The notes under the pieces were generated by a model. The model was given only the letters and a program-made list of their open reading frames with translations. It was not told where the DNA came from and ran no database searches. DNA of 64,000 nucleotides from Lepidonotus clava (taxonomy: Eukaryota; Annelida; Polychaeta; Phyllodocida; Polynoidae). The position numbers and the translations under genes were made by a program. Location of the stretch: positions 33,086,792 through 33,150,791 of the forward strand of contig OW387135.1 in the NCBI GenBank assembly GCA_936440205.1, given 5' to 3'. Shown piece after piece: positions 22,441-34,425 of this stretch; position 1 is the stretch's first letter, and every line of letters starts with the position of its first letter.

Positions 22441-25400
22441 AAGGTATCAGACAGGTGAGTCAGGGGTCAGACAGGTGAGTCAGGGGTCAGACAGGTGAGT
22501 GAGTAGTAGGTGAGGGGTCAGACAGGTGATTGAGTAGTAAGGGGTCAAACAGGTTCGTGAGCGGTCAGACAGGTGAGTGAGGGGTCAGACAGGTGAGGGA
22601 GGGGTTAGACAGGTGAGTGAGAGTTCAGACAGGTGAGTGAGTAGTAGGTGAGGGGTCGGACAAGTGGGTTAGGGGTTAGAGAGGTGGGTGAGTAGGAAGT
22701 TAGGGGTCAAACAGGTTGGTGAGAGGTCAGAGAGATGAGTGAGGGGTCAAACAGGTGAGTGAGGGGTTAGTCAGGTGAGTGAGGGGTCAGACAGGTGAGT
22801 GAGTAGTAGGTAAGGGGTCGGACAGGTGGGTGTGGCGTCAGACAGGTGAGTGAGTATTAGGTGAGGGGTCAGAACGGTGAGTCAGGGGTCAGACAGGTGG
22901 ATGAGGGGTCAGACAGATGAGTGAGTAGCAAGTCAGGGGTGAGACAGGTTGGTAGGGGTCGAGACAGGTAAGTGAGTAGTAGGTTATGGGTCAGACAGGT
23001 GAGTGAGGGGTCAGACAGGTGGGAGAGTATTAGGTGAGGTGTTATACAGGTTGGTAAGAGGTCAGATAGATGAGTGAGTAGTAGATGAGGGGTCAGACAG
23101 GTGAGTGAGTCTCATACAGGTGAGTGAGCAATAAGTGATGGGCAAAACAGGTTGGTGAGATGTCAGATAGGTTAGTGAGGGGTCAGACAGGTGAGTGACT
23201 AGTAGGTGAGGGGTTATATAGGTAGGTGAGGTATCAGACAGGTGGGTTAGGGGTCAGACAGGTGGGTGAGTTGTAGGTGAGGGGTCAGGCAGATGAGTGA
23301 GTAGTAGGCGAGGGGTCTGACAGGTGAGTTAGGGGTCAGACAGATGAGTGAGTAGTAGGTAAGGGGTCAGACAGGTTAGTGAGGCTTCAGACAGGTGAGT
23401 GAGGGCTAAGTCAGGTGAGTGAGGGGTCAGACAGGTGAGTGAGTATTAGGTGAGGGGTCAGAGTGGTGAGTGAGTAGTCAGTCAGGGGTCAGACAGGTGA
23501 GTGGGGGTTGAGACAGGTGAGTGAGCAGTAGGTGATTAGTCAGACGGGTGAGTGAGGGGTCAGACAGGTGAGAGAGTAGTAAGTCAGGGGTCAGACAGGT
23601 CGATGGGGGGTGAGACAGGTGAGTGAGTAGGTGATGGGTCAGACAGGTGGGTGAGGGGTCAGACAGGTGGGTGAGTAGTAGGTGATGGGTCACACAGGAT
23701 GGTGGGGGATCAGAAAGGTGAGTGAGTAGTAGATGACTGGTCATACAGGTGAGTGGGTAGTAGGTGAGGGGTCAGACAGGATGGTGAGAGGTCAGACAGG
23801 TGTGTGAGTAGTAAATGAGGGGTCAGACAGGTGAGTGAGTCGTCATACAGGTGAGTGAGTAGTAAGTGATGGGTAAAACTGGTTGCTGAGAGGTCAGATA
23901 GGTCATATAGGTGAGTGAGGGGTCAGACAGGTTCGTGAGTAGTAAGCGAGGGGTCAAACACTTTCGTGAGAGGTCGGACAGGTTCGTGAGGGGTTAGACA
24001 GGTGAGTGAAGGGTCAGACAGGTGAGTGAAGGGTCAGACAGGTGAGTGAAGGGTCAGACAGGTGAGTGAGTAGTCAGACAGGTGGATGGGGGTCAGACAG
24101 GTGAGTGAGTAGTAGGTGAGGGGTAAGACAGGTGACTGATTGGTCAGACTGGTGAGACAGGGGTTGGACAGGCTAGTCGGGGGTCAGACAGGTGAGTCAG
24201 GGGTTAGACAGGTGAGTTAGGGATCAGACAGGTCAGTGAGGGGTCAGAGAGGTCATTGAGTAGTAAGTGAGGGGTCCAACAGGTTAGTGAGAGGTAAGAT
24301 AGGTGAGTGATAGGTCAGACAGGTGGATGAGGGGTCAGACAGGTGAGTGAGTATTAAGTGAGGGGTCAGAACGGTGAGTCAGGGGTCAGACAGGTGGGGT
24401 TGGGGGTCAGACAGGTGAGTGAGTAGTAGACGAGGGGTCAGACAGGTAAATGAGTTGTCATACAGGTGGTTGAGTAGTAGGTGAGATGTCATAGAGGTAG
24501 GTGAGAGCTCAGACAAGTGGGTGAGTAGTAGTTGAAAGGTCAGAAAGGTCAGTGAGTAGTAAGTGAGGGGTCAAACAGGTTGGTGTGAGGTCAGACAGGT
24601 GAGTCAGGGTCAGACAATTGAGTGAGGGGTCAGACAGGTGAGGGAAGGCTCAGACAGGTGGGTCAGTGAGTAGTAGGTGAGTGGTCAGAAATTTGGGTTA
24701 GGGGTCACACAGGTGAGTGAGGGGTCAAGTAGGTGAGTGAGTAGTGGGTGAGGGGTCAGCCAGATTTGAGAGGGGGTGAGTGACGAGTCAGACAGGTGGG
24801 TGGGGGGTCATGCAGGTGAGTAAGTTGTATGTGAGGGGTCAGACAGGTGAGTGAGTCATTATACAGGTGGGTTAGTAATAGGTGAGGGGTCAGACAGGTG
24901 GGCTAGGGGTCAGACAGTTAGGTGAGTAGTAAGTGAGGGGTCAGACAGTTGGGTGACAGGTCAGACAGGTGGGTGAGTAGTAGGTGAGGGGTCAGATAGG
25001 TCATTGAATAGATGGGTGAGTAGTAGGTGAGGGGTTAGACAGGTGACTGAGGGGTCAGACAGGTAAGTGAATATTTCGACAGGTGACTAAGGGGTCAGAC
25101 AGGTAAGTGATTAGTAGGTAAGGGGTTAGACAGGTGAGTGAGTGCTTAGACATGTGAGTGAGGGGTCAGACAGGTGAGTGAGGGGTCAGACAGGTGAGTG
25201 AGTATGAAGTGAGGGGTCAGAACAGTGAGTCAGGGGTAAGACAGGTGGGTGGGGGCTGAGAGAGGTGAGTGAGTTATAGGTGTTGGGTCAGACAGGTGAG
25301 TGAGTGGTCAGACAGCTGGATGGGGGGTTAGATAGGTGAGTGAGCAGTAGGTGAGAGGTTAGACAGGTGAGTGAATCGTCATACAGATGGGTGAGTAGTA

Positions 25401-26265
25401 GTTGAGGGGCCAGACAGCTAGGTGAGGGGTCAGACAGGTGAGTGAGTAGTAGATGAGGGGTCAGACAGGTGAGTGAGTAGTAGGTGAGGGGTCAGACAGG
25501 TGAGTGAGGGGTCAAGAAGGTGTATGAGTAGTAGATGAGGTGTCAGACAGGTGAGTGAGGGGTCAGACAGGTGGGTGGGGGGTCAGACAAGAGAGTTAGT
25601 AGTAGGTGAGGAGTTAGACAGGTGAGTGAGGGGTCAAGTAGGTGAGTGAGTAGTAGATGAGGTGTCAGACAGGTGAGTGAGCGGTCAGACAGGTGAGAGA
25701 GGGGTCAAGCAGGTGGGTGAGTAGTAGATGAGGGGTCAGACAGGTGAGTGAGGGGTCAGACAGGTGAGGGAGCAGTATTTGAGGGGTCAGACAGGTACGT
25801 GAGGGGTCAGACAGGTGAGTGAGTGGTCAAACAGCTGGGTGGGGGGGGTTAGATAGGTGAGTGAGCAGTAGGTGAGGGGTCAGACAGGTGAGTGAATCGT
25901 CATACAGGTGGGTGAGTAGTAGTTGAGTGGTCAGACAGGTAGGTGAGGGGTCAGACAGGTGAGTGAGTAGTAGGTGAGGAATCAGACAGATTGCTGAGGT
26001 ATCAGACAGGTCGTTGAGAGGTCAGACAGGTTGGGGAGGGGTCAGACAGGTGGGTGAGGGGTCAGACAGGTGGATGAGAGGTCAGACAGGTGAGTTAGGG
26101 GTCAGACAGGCGAGTAAGGTGTTAGACAGGTGAGTAAGGGGTCAAAGAGGTGAGAGAGGTGTCAGACAGGTTACTGAGTAGTATAGGTGATGGGTCAGAC
26201 TGGTGGATGAAAGATCAGACAGATCGGTGAGGGGTCAGACAGGTGAATGAGTAGTAGGTGAGGGC
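22440..26265 (+). repeat. 3.8-kb minisatellite of splice-donor-like units, family S (+)
   Basis: Units of 20 bp (GTGAGGGGTCAGACAGGTGA) alternate with 30-bp versions that add AGTAGTAGGT. From length I estimate about 150 units. Nearly every unit carries ACAG|GTGAGTGAG, identical to the animal 5' splice-site consensus, on the same strand as gene 2. Other blocks lie at 38820 (+) and 35885 (-). Confidence 0.93.
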
Positions 26266-26399
26266 TACCCCTATTGGCCCGCTCTCTACTACCCTTGTCA
26301 GCCTTCTCCTGCCCCTATTCTACCACTGTCAGCCGTCCCATGTGCCTGTATCCAAAAGTGATTGGCGGCCCCCTGAGGTGATTACCATTCTCCAGGAGT

Positions 26400-27440
26400 G
26401 ATTGTCTCGGACCTGGTATCCCTGGACTTCCACCTCATTCTTCCAGCCTTGGGGCAAGGCCCATGGCCTAAGGGACCCCTGGCCCTTCTTGACCTTCCTG
26501 CCTCTTATGCTGCCCTCAGAGACTCAGTGAAGGTGTCCTGGACCTCTCTGCCCCTTTTGATGCCCAAGAGACCCAAGGCAGGTGTCCCCGTCCTTCCTGC
26601 CTCTTATACCACCTCCTGTGCCTCAGTGAAGGTGTCCCTGTCCATCCTGCCTTTTATGTTGCCCTTTGGGCCTCAGTGAAGGTGTCCCTGTCCCAGGCTC
26701 TTAAGGGCCCCTGACCATCATCAGTTGGCCCTGAGGCCTGTCTCATACCATGATGAACCCCTGATCCTAACCTGTCGGCCCGGAGGCCTGCACATAAGCT
26801 CAAGGACCTCTAGATCTGAATCTCACCCTTATCCCTGACCCGTGCCCTAAGGGACCCCTGACCCTTACCTGTCAGCTCTGAAGACTCTAGATCTGAATCT
26901 CACCCTTTGGCCCTCATACCTGACCCGTGCCCTAAGGGACCCCAGATATCCCTTGACAGGGGATTACCCCTTGGCTAAGGATGGCGTGGAAAATACAGTG
27001 CTTCAAACAGTACAAGAGCACAAATTTGAACAGTTAACATATCATACGCCATTATAAGGTGGAGCTAACTTAAGCTTTGTTAAGCTAGATCTGAGCAGTT
27101 CATGGCAGCTGACAGCACAGAAAGGTAGGCCTGAGCAGTACAGAGATGCAGGTAGTGCACTGAACCTAAGTGCAGGCTGTGAATTTTGCCTGTCCTATGC
27201 ACTGAGGGACCCATGCCCCTCTCCTGTCGGCCCTGAGGCCTGTCCCATGTCCTGAGGGACCCCTGATCCTCCCCCTTCCCCCACCCCTGTCCCCAACCCC
27301 CTGATGGGAAGCCGGCCAGACAGGGTAGGTCAACCACCTGCCACACCTATTTGTTTCCCCAGACCTGTCGCCTACTTCTCCCGGCATCTGGACCTCATAG
27401 CTGGTCTCCCTGGCCTTATACGTCCTTCTCCCGGCCATGG
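26400..27440 (+). repeat. 50-bp minisatellite and decayed relatives, family V (+)
   Basis: GGGACCCCTGA, then CCTCACCTGTCGGCCCTGAG, then GCCTGTCCCA recurs imperfectly. Cleaner copies lie at 34000 (+) and 32205 (-). Non-repetitive stretches in between (26960-27170) show no exon. Confidence 0.6.
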
Positions 27441-27599
27441 GGCCACAGGGCAGGTGTCACTGTAATGTTTGAGCTACCTTATCATCTTGTCAGCAGCTCT
27501 GCACAGCCCAGATCCACCTAATTACGCCGTGGGACACTCTGTACTGCCCGTACTACCTATTTACATTGTTAGCAACTCCGTACTACTGAGATCTGCCAC

Positions 27600-27895
27600 A
27601 GCGGTACTATAAAGTCTCCAGGAGTGATTGTCAGGCCCCAGAGATAATAACTAGTCCCCATGAGGGATGACCAGCCCCCAGAAGTAAACACCAGTACAGA
27701 CACCTTCGTACACCCCCTTATATGAGCCTCCATTAGTGATTGCCAGCCCCCTGAGGCCCCCTGACATGATTACCAATGTACAGGAGTTACTGCCTGTTCC
27801 TTGAAGTGATTACCATTCTTCAGCAGTGATTGTTTGCCCCCTGTGGCAATTACCACTCCCCAGAAGTGATTGTCTGCCCCCCCTCATAATAAGAC
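27600..27895 (+). repeat. Loose repeat CCAGGAGTGATTGTCAGCCC
   Basis: Imperfect copies of a 25-35 bp phrase ending in GCCCCC(T). Also present singly near 26390. Confidence 0.5.
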
Positions 27896-28360
27896 CCCTT
27901 GACAAAATACAGTGCCGGTCCAACAGATCGACACTTTTGTTTATTATCCAATGTATAGTCATTCCGTGACAAGAACTCGATTGACCATGATCAGTCCCAA
28001 GGTAAGAGTCCCCTCAAACACATTCAGTCAACGCTCCGCACTCTAACACAATTTCTATGCCTCACTCCAGAACCTAGACTGCAGGTTAAAGGTCCAACCT
28101 TCACTGGATGTTTACTCACACAGTGCTTACAGCTACTCTGGCTAGCTAAGAGCGGAGCACATTATTATAAGGTGGTACGTCACACCGTGACTCCTCCCTC
28201 ATTTCACTACTGTCAAAGTGAAACATTGGCTTTATGCTGCCAAAACATGGACTGGCCACCCGCGTCAGTACAGTACCACTCTCACCTATGTATCCCCCGC
28301 ACCTACCGCTCACCTACCTGTGTGACTCCTACCTACCACCCATCAACTACTATTCACTCA
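27896..28360. other. Intron, no gene recognised
   Basis: Mixed-composition sequence with no array, exon or element end that I can support. The open frame that starts here only becomes long because it enters the Q array. Confidence 0.5.
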
Positions 28361-28364
28361 CCTG

Positions 28365-28860
28365 TGTTCAGGGGCCGGCCTCCATGGGGCAGGGACAGGG
28401 ACAGGGCCCTGGTGCCTCCAGGGGGCCGGGCCAGGGTGCATTCTGGCCCTTGGGCCTCCAGGGGGCTGGGACAGGTTGCATTGCAGCCCTGGGGCCTCCA
28501 GAGGGCCGGGACAGAGGGCAGGCCAGCCCTTGGGCCTCCAGGACACTGGGACAGAGGGCAGGCCTGCCCTGGTCCCTCCAGGGGGCCGGGACAGAGGGCA
28601 GGCCAGCCCTGGGGCCTCCAGGACACTGGGACAGAGGGCAGGCCAGCCCTGGGGCCTCCAGGGGGCCAGGACAGAGGGCAGGCCAGCCCTGGTGCCTCCA
28701 GGGGGCCGGGACAGAGGGCAGGCCAGCCCTGGGGCCTCCAGGACACTGGGACAGAGGGCTGGCCTGCCCTGGTCCCTCTAGGGGGCCAGGACAGAGGGCA
28801 GGCCAGCCCTGGTGCCTCCAGGGGGCCGGGAGAAGGGACAGGCTGGCAATGGGGCCTTTA
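28365..28860 (-). repeat. 40-bp minisatellite, family Q (-)
   Basis: About 12 units of GGGCCTCCAGGGGGCCGGGA then CAGAGGGCAGGCCAGCCCTG, exact 40-bp period. GGACACTGGG variants alternate with GGGGGCCGGG variants, giving a partial 80-bp order. Confidence 0.92.
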
Positions 28861-29265
28861 TGTTTGAACCTTGCTCCAGATGATTGTAGTAATCTCTGGG
28901 AAAGGGATATGCATCAAAAACGGTTTACTAATGTTGTATTTTCATACCTATAATAAAGGATATAATATAGCTCATAATACATCATTAGAAATTCACATGA
29001 GTATATACCTGTGGTATAGATTTGTCATATATTTCTATATTTAGAATTATAGATGCATTTTTAGACATAATAATTACATGTAAATGAAAAAGCAGAGCCA
29101 TGCTCACCTGCTTCTAAGTGCCATGGTTGCTTGGCCAGTGGCAAGCTCACACTGCTGCAACACCTTTCTGGGCTCACCAGAAGGTTAGGAGTAACGGCTG
29201 AGGTCCAATCTGACCAGCAGTGAATATATCTGACCTCATACTCCATAACAGTGTCTTCTTATTGT
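28861..29265. other. Intron, no gene recognised
   Basis: AT-rich stretch followed by 150 bp of balanced composition. No splice-supported exon. Confidence 0.5.
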
Positions 29266-29269
29266 AATA

Positions 29270-29585
29270 TCTACCCCTCCCTGTAGTATGCGCCCTGAGC
29301 TCATATCTGCCCCTCCCCTGTCCTAGTACACCCCCTGAGGTCATATCTACCCCTCCCCTGCCCTAGAACGCTCTGTGAGGTCATATATGCCTCTCCCCTG
29401 CCCTAGTACGCCCCCTGAGGTCATATCTACCCCTCCCCTGCCCTAGTACGCCCCCTGAGGTCATATCTACCCCTCCCTCCCCTAGTACACCCCCTGAGGC
29501 CATATCTGCCCCTCCCCGGCCCTAGTACGCCCCCTGAGGTCATATCTACCTCTCCCTCCCCTAGTACACCCCCTGAGGCCATGTA
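29270..29585 (+). repeat. 40-bp minisatellite, family R (+)
   Basis: About seven units of the TAGTACGCCCCCTGAGGTCA family, as at 19965. Confidence 0.9.
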
Positions 29586-29639
29586 TATACAAAACCCTAC
29601 GAGTATGTAGATACGGAGCTACAGATGAGACTAGTAGTG

Positions 29640-30470
29640 TAGTGATACAGTGACGAGTCCGAAGTGAGTTGTAGGTAGGGGATTCACAGAGATGGGTCAG
29701 TGGTAGGTGAGGTGTCAGACAGGCAGATGAGTAGTAGGTCAGCGGTTCACAAACATGGGTGAGAGGAAGATGGGGGCCATGCAGGTAGTTGAGTGGTAGA
29801 TAGGAGTCACAGAGGTGAGTATATGGTAGGTAGGGGTCAGGCAGGTGGGTAAGTGGTAGTTGACGGGTTCACACAGGTGGTGATTAGGTCAGGGTTCCAC
29901 AAAGGTTGCTGAATAGTTTAGAGGTTCACAGATATGGGTGAGTAGTAGGTAAGGGTTGATGCAGGTAGTTGAGTAGTAGGTGAGTGGTGGGTCACAGAAG
30001 TGGGAGAGATGTAGGTAGGGGACACAAAGCTGTGTGAGTAGTAGTTGAGTGGTCACACAGGTGGGTGAGTAGGTCAGGGTTCACACAGGTGGGTGAGTGG
30101 AAGATCAGGGGTTCACACAGGAGGATGGGTGTTAGGTAGAGTTCACAGAGGCAGGTACTTGGGAGGTAGGGGTGAGACACGTGGGTGAGTAGTAGGTGAG
30201 GGGTCACACAGGTGGCTGAGTAGTAGGTGAAGGTTCACACAGGTGGCTGAGTGGTAAATGGGGGTCATACAGGTTGGTAGGTGGTAGTAAGGGGACACAC
30301 AGGAGGGTGAGTCATGAATGTGGCCATACAGATGAGTGGTAAATGGAGATCAAACAAGTGGATGAGGTCACACAGGTGGATAAGTGGTAGGAGGAGACAT
30401 GCATGTAGATGATTGGTAGGTGAGGGCTTCACACAGGTGGAAGAGTAGTAGGTAAGGGGTTCACACAGGT
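29640..30470 (+). repeat. 30-bp minisatellite, family T (+), degenerate
   Basis: GTGAGTAGTAGGTGAGGGGT then TCACACAGGTGG, with many variants. Cleaner blocks lie at 39950 (+) and, inverted, 34425. Confidence 0.8.
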
Positions 30471-30975
30471 GGGCAAGTTCTGAGGCCTACAGGGGGACGA
30501 GTCAGAGGGACAGGCCAACTCTGGGGGCCTACATGGGGCTGAGAGAGGCAGGCAGGCCAGTTCTGGTGCCTCCAGGGGACCAAGAGAGGGGGCAGGCCTG
30601 CCCTGGGCCCTACCGGCAGATGGGACAGTGGGCAGGCCACCCATTAGGGCCAGAACAGGGGACAGGCAGGCCCTAGGGCCTACAGGGGGCCAGGAGAGGG
30701 GGACAGGCCTTTTCTGAGGCCTACAGGGGGCTGAGAGAGGCGTCAGGCCTGCCCTCAGGCCTACAGGGGGCTGGGACAGGGAGCAGGCCAGCCCTCAGGC
30801 CTACAGGGGGCTGGGACAGGGAGCAGGCCAGCCCTCAGGCCTACAGGGGGCTGGGACAGGGAGCAGGCCAGCCCTCAGGCCTACAGGGGGCTGGGACAGG
30901 GAGCAGGACAGCCCTCAGGCCTACAGGGGGCCAGTACAGGGGGCACACCAGCCCTGGGGCCTACAGGGCGCTTGC
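30470..30975 (-). repeat. 40-bp minisatellite, family Q (-)
   Basis: AGGCCTACAGGGGGCTGGGA then CAGGGAGCAGGCCAGCCCTC. Units between 30745 and 30905 are identical or nearly so, indicating recent amplification or gene conversion. Confidence 0.92.
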
Positions 30976-30999
30976 TGGCTGTATGGGTGATAATGTCAG

Positions 31000-31375
31000 A
31001 TAATGCCCCCAATGCTGTAGGACAGGTAGGAAGGGGTAGGTTTGGCTGCTGAGGCTGTAGGAGTGGCAGGGAGATGCAGATATTGCTGCTGAGGCTGTAG
31101 GCTGGGGGGGGAATAGCTGGGATAGATGGGACTGTAAGACAGGTTTGGAGGGGTAGATGGGGGTAGCTGACGCTGTAGGACAGGCAGGGAGGATAATATG
31201 CCTGTCGAGGCTGTAAGCACCAAGGGGTTTGGTAGGTAGGGCCAGTGATGGGGGTAAGGGGGGAAAGGAGGGGTAGATATGGCCACTGTGCCTATAAGAA
31301 GGGTCTGAAGGGATAGATGGCCAGCCGAGGCTTTAGGACAGGTGGGGAGGGGTAGATGAGGCCGCTCTGCCCACC
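31000..31375 (+). repeat. About 40-bp minisatellite GCTGAGGCTGTAGGACAGG
   Basis: Around nine diverged units with GGGTAGAT spacers. Confidence 0.75.
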
Positions 31376-31399
31376 TTAAAATGCCACTTCCCTCCCTCA

Positions 31400-31765
31400 C
31401 CTATTAACCACCCTCACTTGCCACTTTAAACCCTTGTCTATTACAGATAATCCTCATCTGTAACTACCCACCCTCACATACAACTACCCACCCTTACCTG
31501 TCACTACCCACCCTCACATGTAAAAAATAAACCTCATTAGTCACCACTCACCCTCAACTGACATTCTCACCTTCACTTGCCACACTTACATGTCACTACC
31601 AAACCTTAATTATCACTACCCACCCTCATCAGTGACCAACTACAATTATGACTAACCAACACAAGTACCCTTGTACCTACGACTAACCAAACACACCTGT
31701 AACTACCTGCACTCACCTGTCATAATTCACCCGCATCTTCTACTACCAACCTTTACATGCTCTCA
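31400..31765 (+). repeat. 20-bp minisatellite CCCTCACCTGTCACTACCCA
   Basis: Diverged 20-bp units, decaying towards the right side. Confidence 0.75.
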
Positions 31766-31964
31766 ACCAAATCATACAGGTGCAGAGCTGAACCAATAAG
31801 GTGCAGAGCTGAACCATTCAGGGAGTGAGATGGGATGATGGTTAGGTGCAGGTGAGGGTCGAGTGACTGCTGAGAGTGGGTAGTTCAGCAGAGGGCTGGT
31901 AATGGCAGGTAAGGAGGAGTGGTTAGCTAGGTACTGGTAAGTGTGTGAAATGACATATCAAAGG

Positions 31965-32200
31965 ACATACTAGGGGAGGGGAGGGGCAGATATGGCCTCA
32001 GAGGGTGTACTAGGGGAAGGGAGGGGTAGATATGGCCTCAGGGGGCCTACTAGGGCAGGGGAGGGGTAGATATGACCTCAGAGGGTGTACTATGGCAGGG
32101 GAGGGGTAGATATGAGCTCAGGGGGCGTACTAGGGCAGGGGAGGGGCAGATATGACCTTAGAGGGCATACTAGGGGAGGGGAGGGGCAGATATGGCTCAG
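31965..32200 (-). repeat. 40-bp minisatellite, family R (-)
   Basis: GGGGAGGGGCAGATATGGCC then TCAGAGGGTGTACTA: the reverse complement of the arrays at 19965 and 29270, six units. Confidence 0.9.
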
Positions 32201-32204
32201 TGCC

Positions 32205-32405
32205 CACAGGTGCAGGTCAGGGGCCCCTCAAGGAATGATACATGACTAAGGGCTGACAGTTGATGGCGAGGGGCCACTCAGTGCCTGGGATAGGCCTCAG
32301 GGCTGACAGGTGAGGCTCAGAGGTCCCTTAGGACATGAGACAGGCCTCAGGGCTGACAGGTGAGGACCAGAGGTCCCTCAGGGCCTAAGATAGTTGGACA
32401 GATGA
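32205..32405 (-). repeat. 50-bp minisatellite, family V (-)
   Basis: GGCCTCAGGGCTGACAGGTG then AGG(C/A)(T/C)CAGAGGTCCCT: the reverse complement of the array at 34000. Confidence 0.85.
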
Positions 32406-32409
32406 GGAC

Positions 32410-32750
32410 TAGAGGTGATTGGTAGGTAGGGTTCACACAGGTGGGTGATTGGTAGGTAGGGGTCACACAGGTGGGTGAGTGGTAGTTATGGGTCACACAG
32501 GTAGGTGAATAGTAGACATTGGTCACACAGGTGGGTGAGACATAGGTAGGGCCTACAGGTAGGGGTGTAGTAGCTTGGGGTCATACAGGTAGGTGAGTTT
32601 TAGGTAGGGCCTACAGGTAGGGGAGTAGTAGATTGGGGTCTCATAGGTGAGAGAGTCGTAAGTAGGGCCTACAGGTAGGTGATTAGTAGATTGGGGTCAT
32701 ACAGGTGGGCGAGTTACATAGGTACGACCTACAGGTAGGGGAGAGGTAGA
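32410..32750 (+). repeat. Minisatellite, family T variants (+)
   Basis: GATTGGTAGGTAGGGGTCAC then ACAGGTGGGT, passing into TAGGGCCTACAGGTAGGGGA units. Confidence 0.8.
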
Positions 32751-32930
32751 TTGAAGGTTTACAGGGTGGGGAGAATGCATGCAGGGTGTGGAGAAGGTGC
32801 GCAGGGTGGGGTGAAGGTGTACAGGGCGGGTTGAAGGTGTATGGAGTGGGTATAAGGTGTACAGGGTGGGTAGAAGGTGTACAGAGACAAGAGAAGGTGT
32901 ACAGGGATTGGAGAAGGTGTACAGGCCTTG
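32750..32930 (+). repeat. 20-bp minisatellite GTGTACAGGGTGGGGAGAAG
   Basis: Nine units. The same unit returns at 44700-44810. Confidence 0.9.
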
Positions 32931-33139
32931 AGTCCCTCCTGTAGGCGTTGAGAGCCTCCAGTCAGCCCTGGCAGGGGATACTGTGGGGCTATTCTTCCCA
33001 GAGGACTCCAAAAGAGCCCCCTCTCCAGACACCAATGGCGTCTGATTGCCAAGTTGGACCTGATAATGAGAAATCATGTGCTGCTGGTGGGCTTGTATGC
33101 CTTGAGTTGTGGACTAGCTTTGAACCTAGTAGACTAAAA

Positions 33140-33310
33140 AGGTTTACTTTTAGAGCAGTGCAGACCTCAGTGGATAAGTGCTGACTTATGTGGGTCAGTG
33201 CTGACTCCATAGGGTCAGTGACGACCTCTGTGGGTAATTGCCTGCTTCAGTGCTGGCTTCGTCAGTGCCAACCTCACTGGGTTAGTGAGGACTTTTGTGG
33301 GTGCCAAGGG
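33140..33310 (+). repeat. 20-bp repeat TCAGTGCTGACTCCATAGGG
   Basis: Five to seven diverged units after a 200-bp non-repetitive stretch. Confidence 0.6.
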
Positions 33311-33499
33311 TACTTGTGTTGCCTGTAGTCTACTACCAGATTTTGTACAGGTGACAATAAACCAAGGGACATTAGTAATTATTGAATATAAGAAATGAAG
33401 AGGCTGCAGTATTTCTGTGGAAGGTCTATGACAGAGAATGAATATGTAAAGTAAGAGGCAGTAAATTTATGATATATGACCCTGAGGTTTGCCTGTACA

Positions 33500-33790
33500 A
33501 ACCTTTACTAGGCTGTCAGCTTGTTTGTTTGTTGGGGTAGTTTAACATCCAGCCAACCCCTCAGGGTTCTTTCCAGATTGAACAAGGTAATGCTTTTCGG
33601 CTTTAGTTAATCATATCTATGATATGATTTAGGAGAAACCCAGGCTGGATACCCTACTCTTTTCAAAGAGAGTCAATGGGTCTTTTATGTGCAATGTCAC
33701 ATAGAAAGGACACCACACACCCTGCTTTTGATTACCCTGTTGGGGGACACAGGGTGGCCCATGGACCCCAAACTCTTGGATCCTTTCTTA
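33500..33790 (+). repeat. Dispersed repeat with AGTTTAACATCC
   Basis: GTTGGGGTAGTTTAACATCC, then GGGTCTTTTATGTGCAATGTC, then a phrase ending in GGGGGACACAGGGTGG. It resembles short dispersed repeats of marine invertebrates that contain 'TTTAACGTCC...GGGTCTTTTACGTGC'; that comparison is from memory. Confidence 0.4.
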
Positions 33791-33811
33791 TATTTTATCT
33801 ATCAGTTGGCA

Positions 33812-33968
33812 TTCTCAAAGGAATTGCAGAATATTTTTACTTTCAGTGTTGTTAAACCCTCGTTCCCTGAGACCCCTACCTAGTAATCACCTAAAAGGAA
33901 TTGCAGAATATTTTTACTTTCAGTGTTGTTAAACCCTCGTTCCCTGAGACCCCAACCTAGTAATCATC
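33812..33968 (+). repeat. 80-bp tandem duplication
   Basis: AAAGGAATTGCAGAATATTT through CCTAGTAATCA occurs twice in a row, with almost no differences. Recent duplication. Confidence 0.9.
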
Positions 33969-33999
33969 CACCTGTGTGACCTTATCTAAAACTTACTTG

Positions 34000-34425
34000 A
34001 TGGACCCTGATCCTCACCTGACGGCCCTGAGGCCTGTCCCAGGCCCTGAGGACCCTCTGACCTTCACCTGTCGGCCCTGAGGCCTGTCCCAAGCCCTGAG
34101 GGACCCCTGACACTCACCTGTCGGCCCTGAGGCCTGTCCCAAGCCCTGAGGGACCTCTGTTCCTCATCTGTAAGCCCTGAGACCTGTCTCATTCCCTGAG
34201 GGACCCCTGATCCTCACCTGTCGGCCCTGAGACCTGTCCCACACCCTGATGGCCCTCTAACCCTCACCTGTCAGCCTTGAGGCCTGTCTCATTCCCTGAG
34301 GGACCCCTGATCCTCACCTGTCGGCCCTGAGGCCTGTCCCAGGCCCTGAGGGACCTCTGTCATTCGCCTGTTGGATCTGAGGCCTGTCTCACTCCCTGAG
34401 GGCCCTCTGACCCTAACCACTCACC
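34000..34425 (+). repeat. 50-bp minisatellite, family V (+)
   Basis: About eight units of GGACCCCTGATCCTCACCTG, TCGGCCCTGAGGCCTGTCCC, AGGCCCTGAG. Confidence 0.9.

Noticed and set aside
22440-26265. CRISPR-like spaced repeats
   Set aside because: Units are contiguous variants of one minisatellite without unique spacers of constant length, and the window is clearly eukaryotic.
28172-28953. Two overlapping 230-240 codon open frames
   Set aside because: Both read through the Q(-) array in different frames. A 40-bp unit (120 bp per three units) keeps several frames open by chance.
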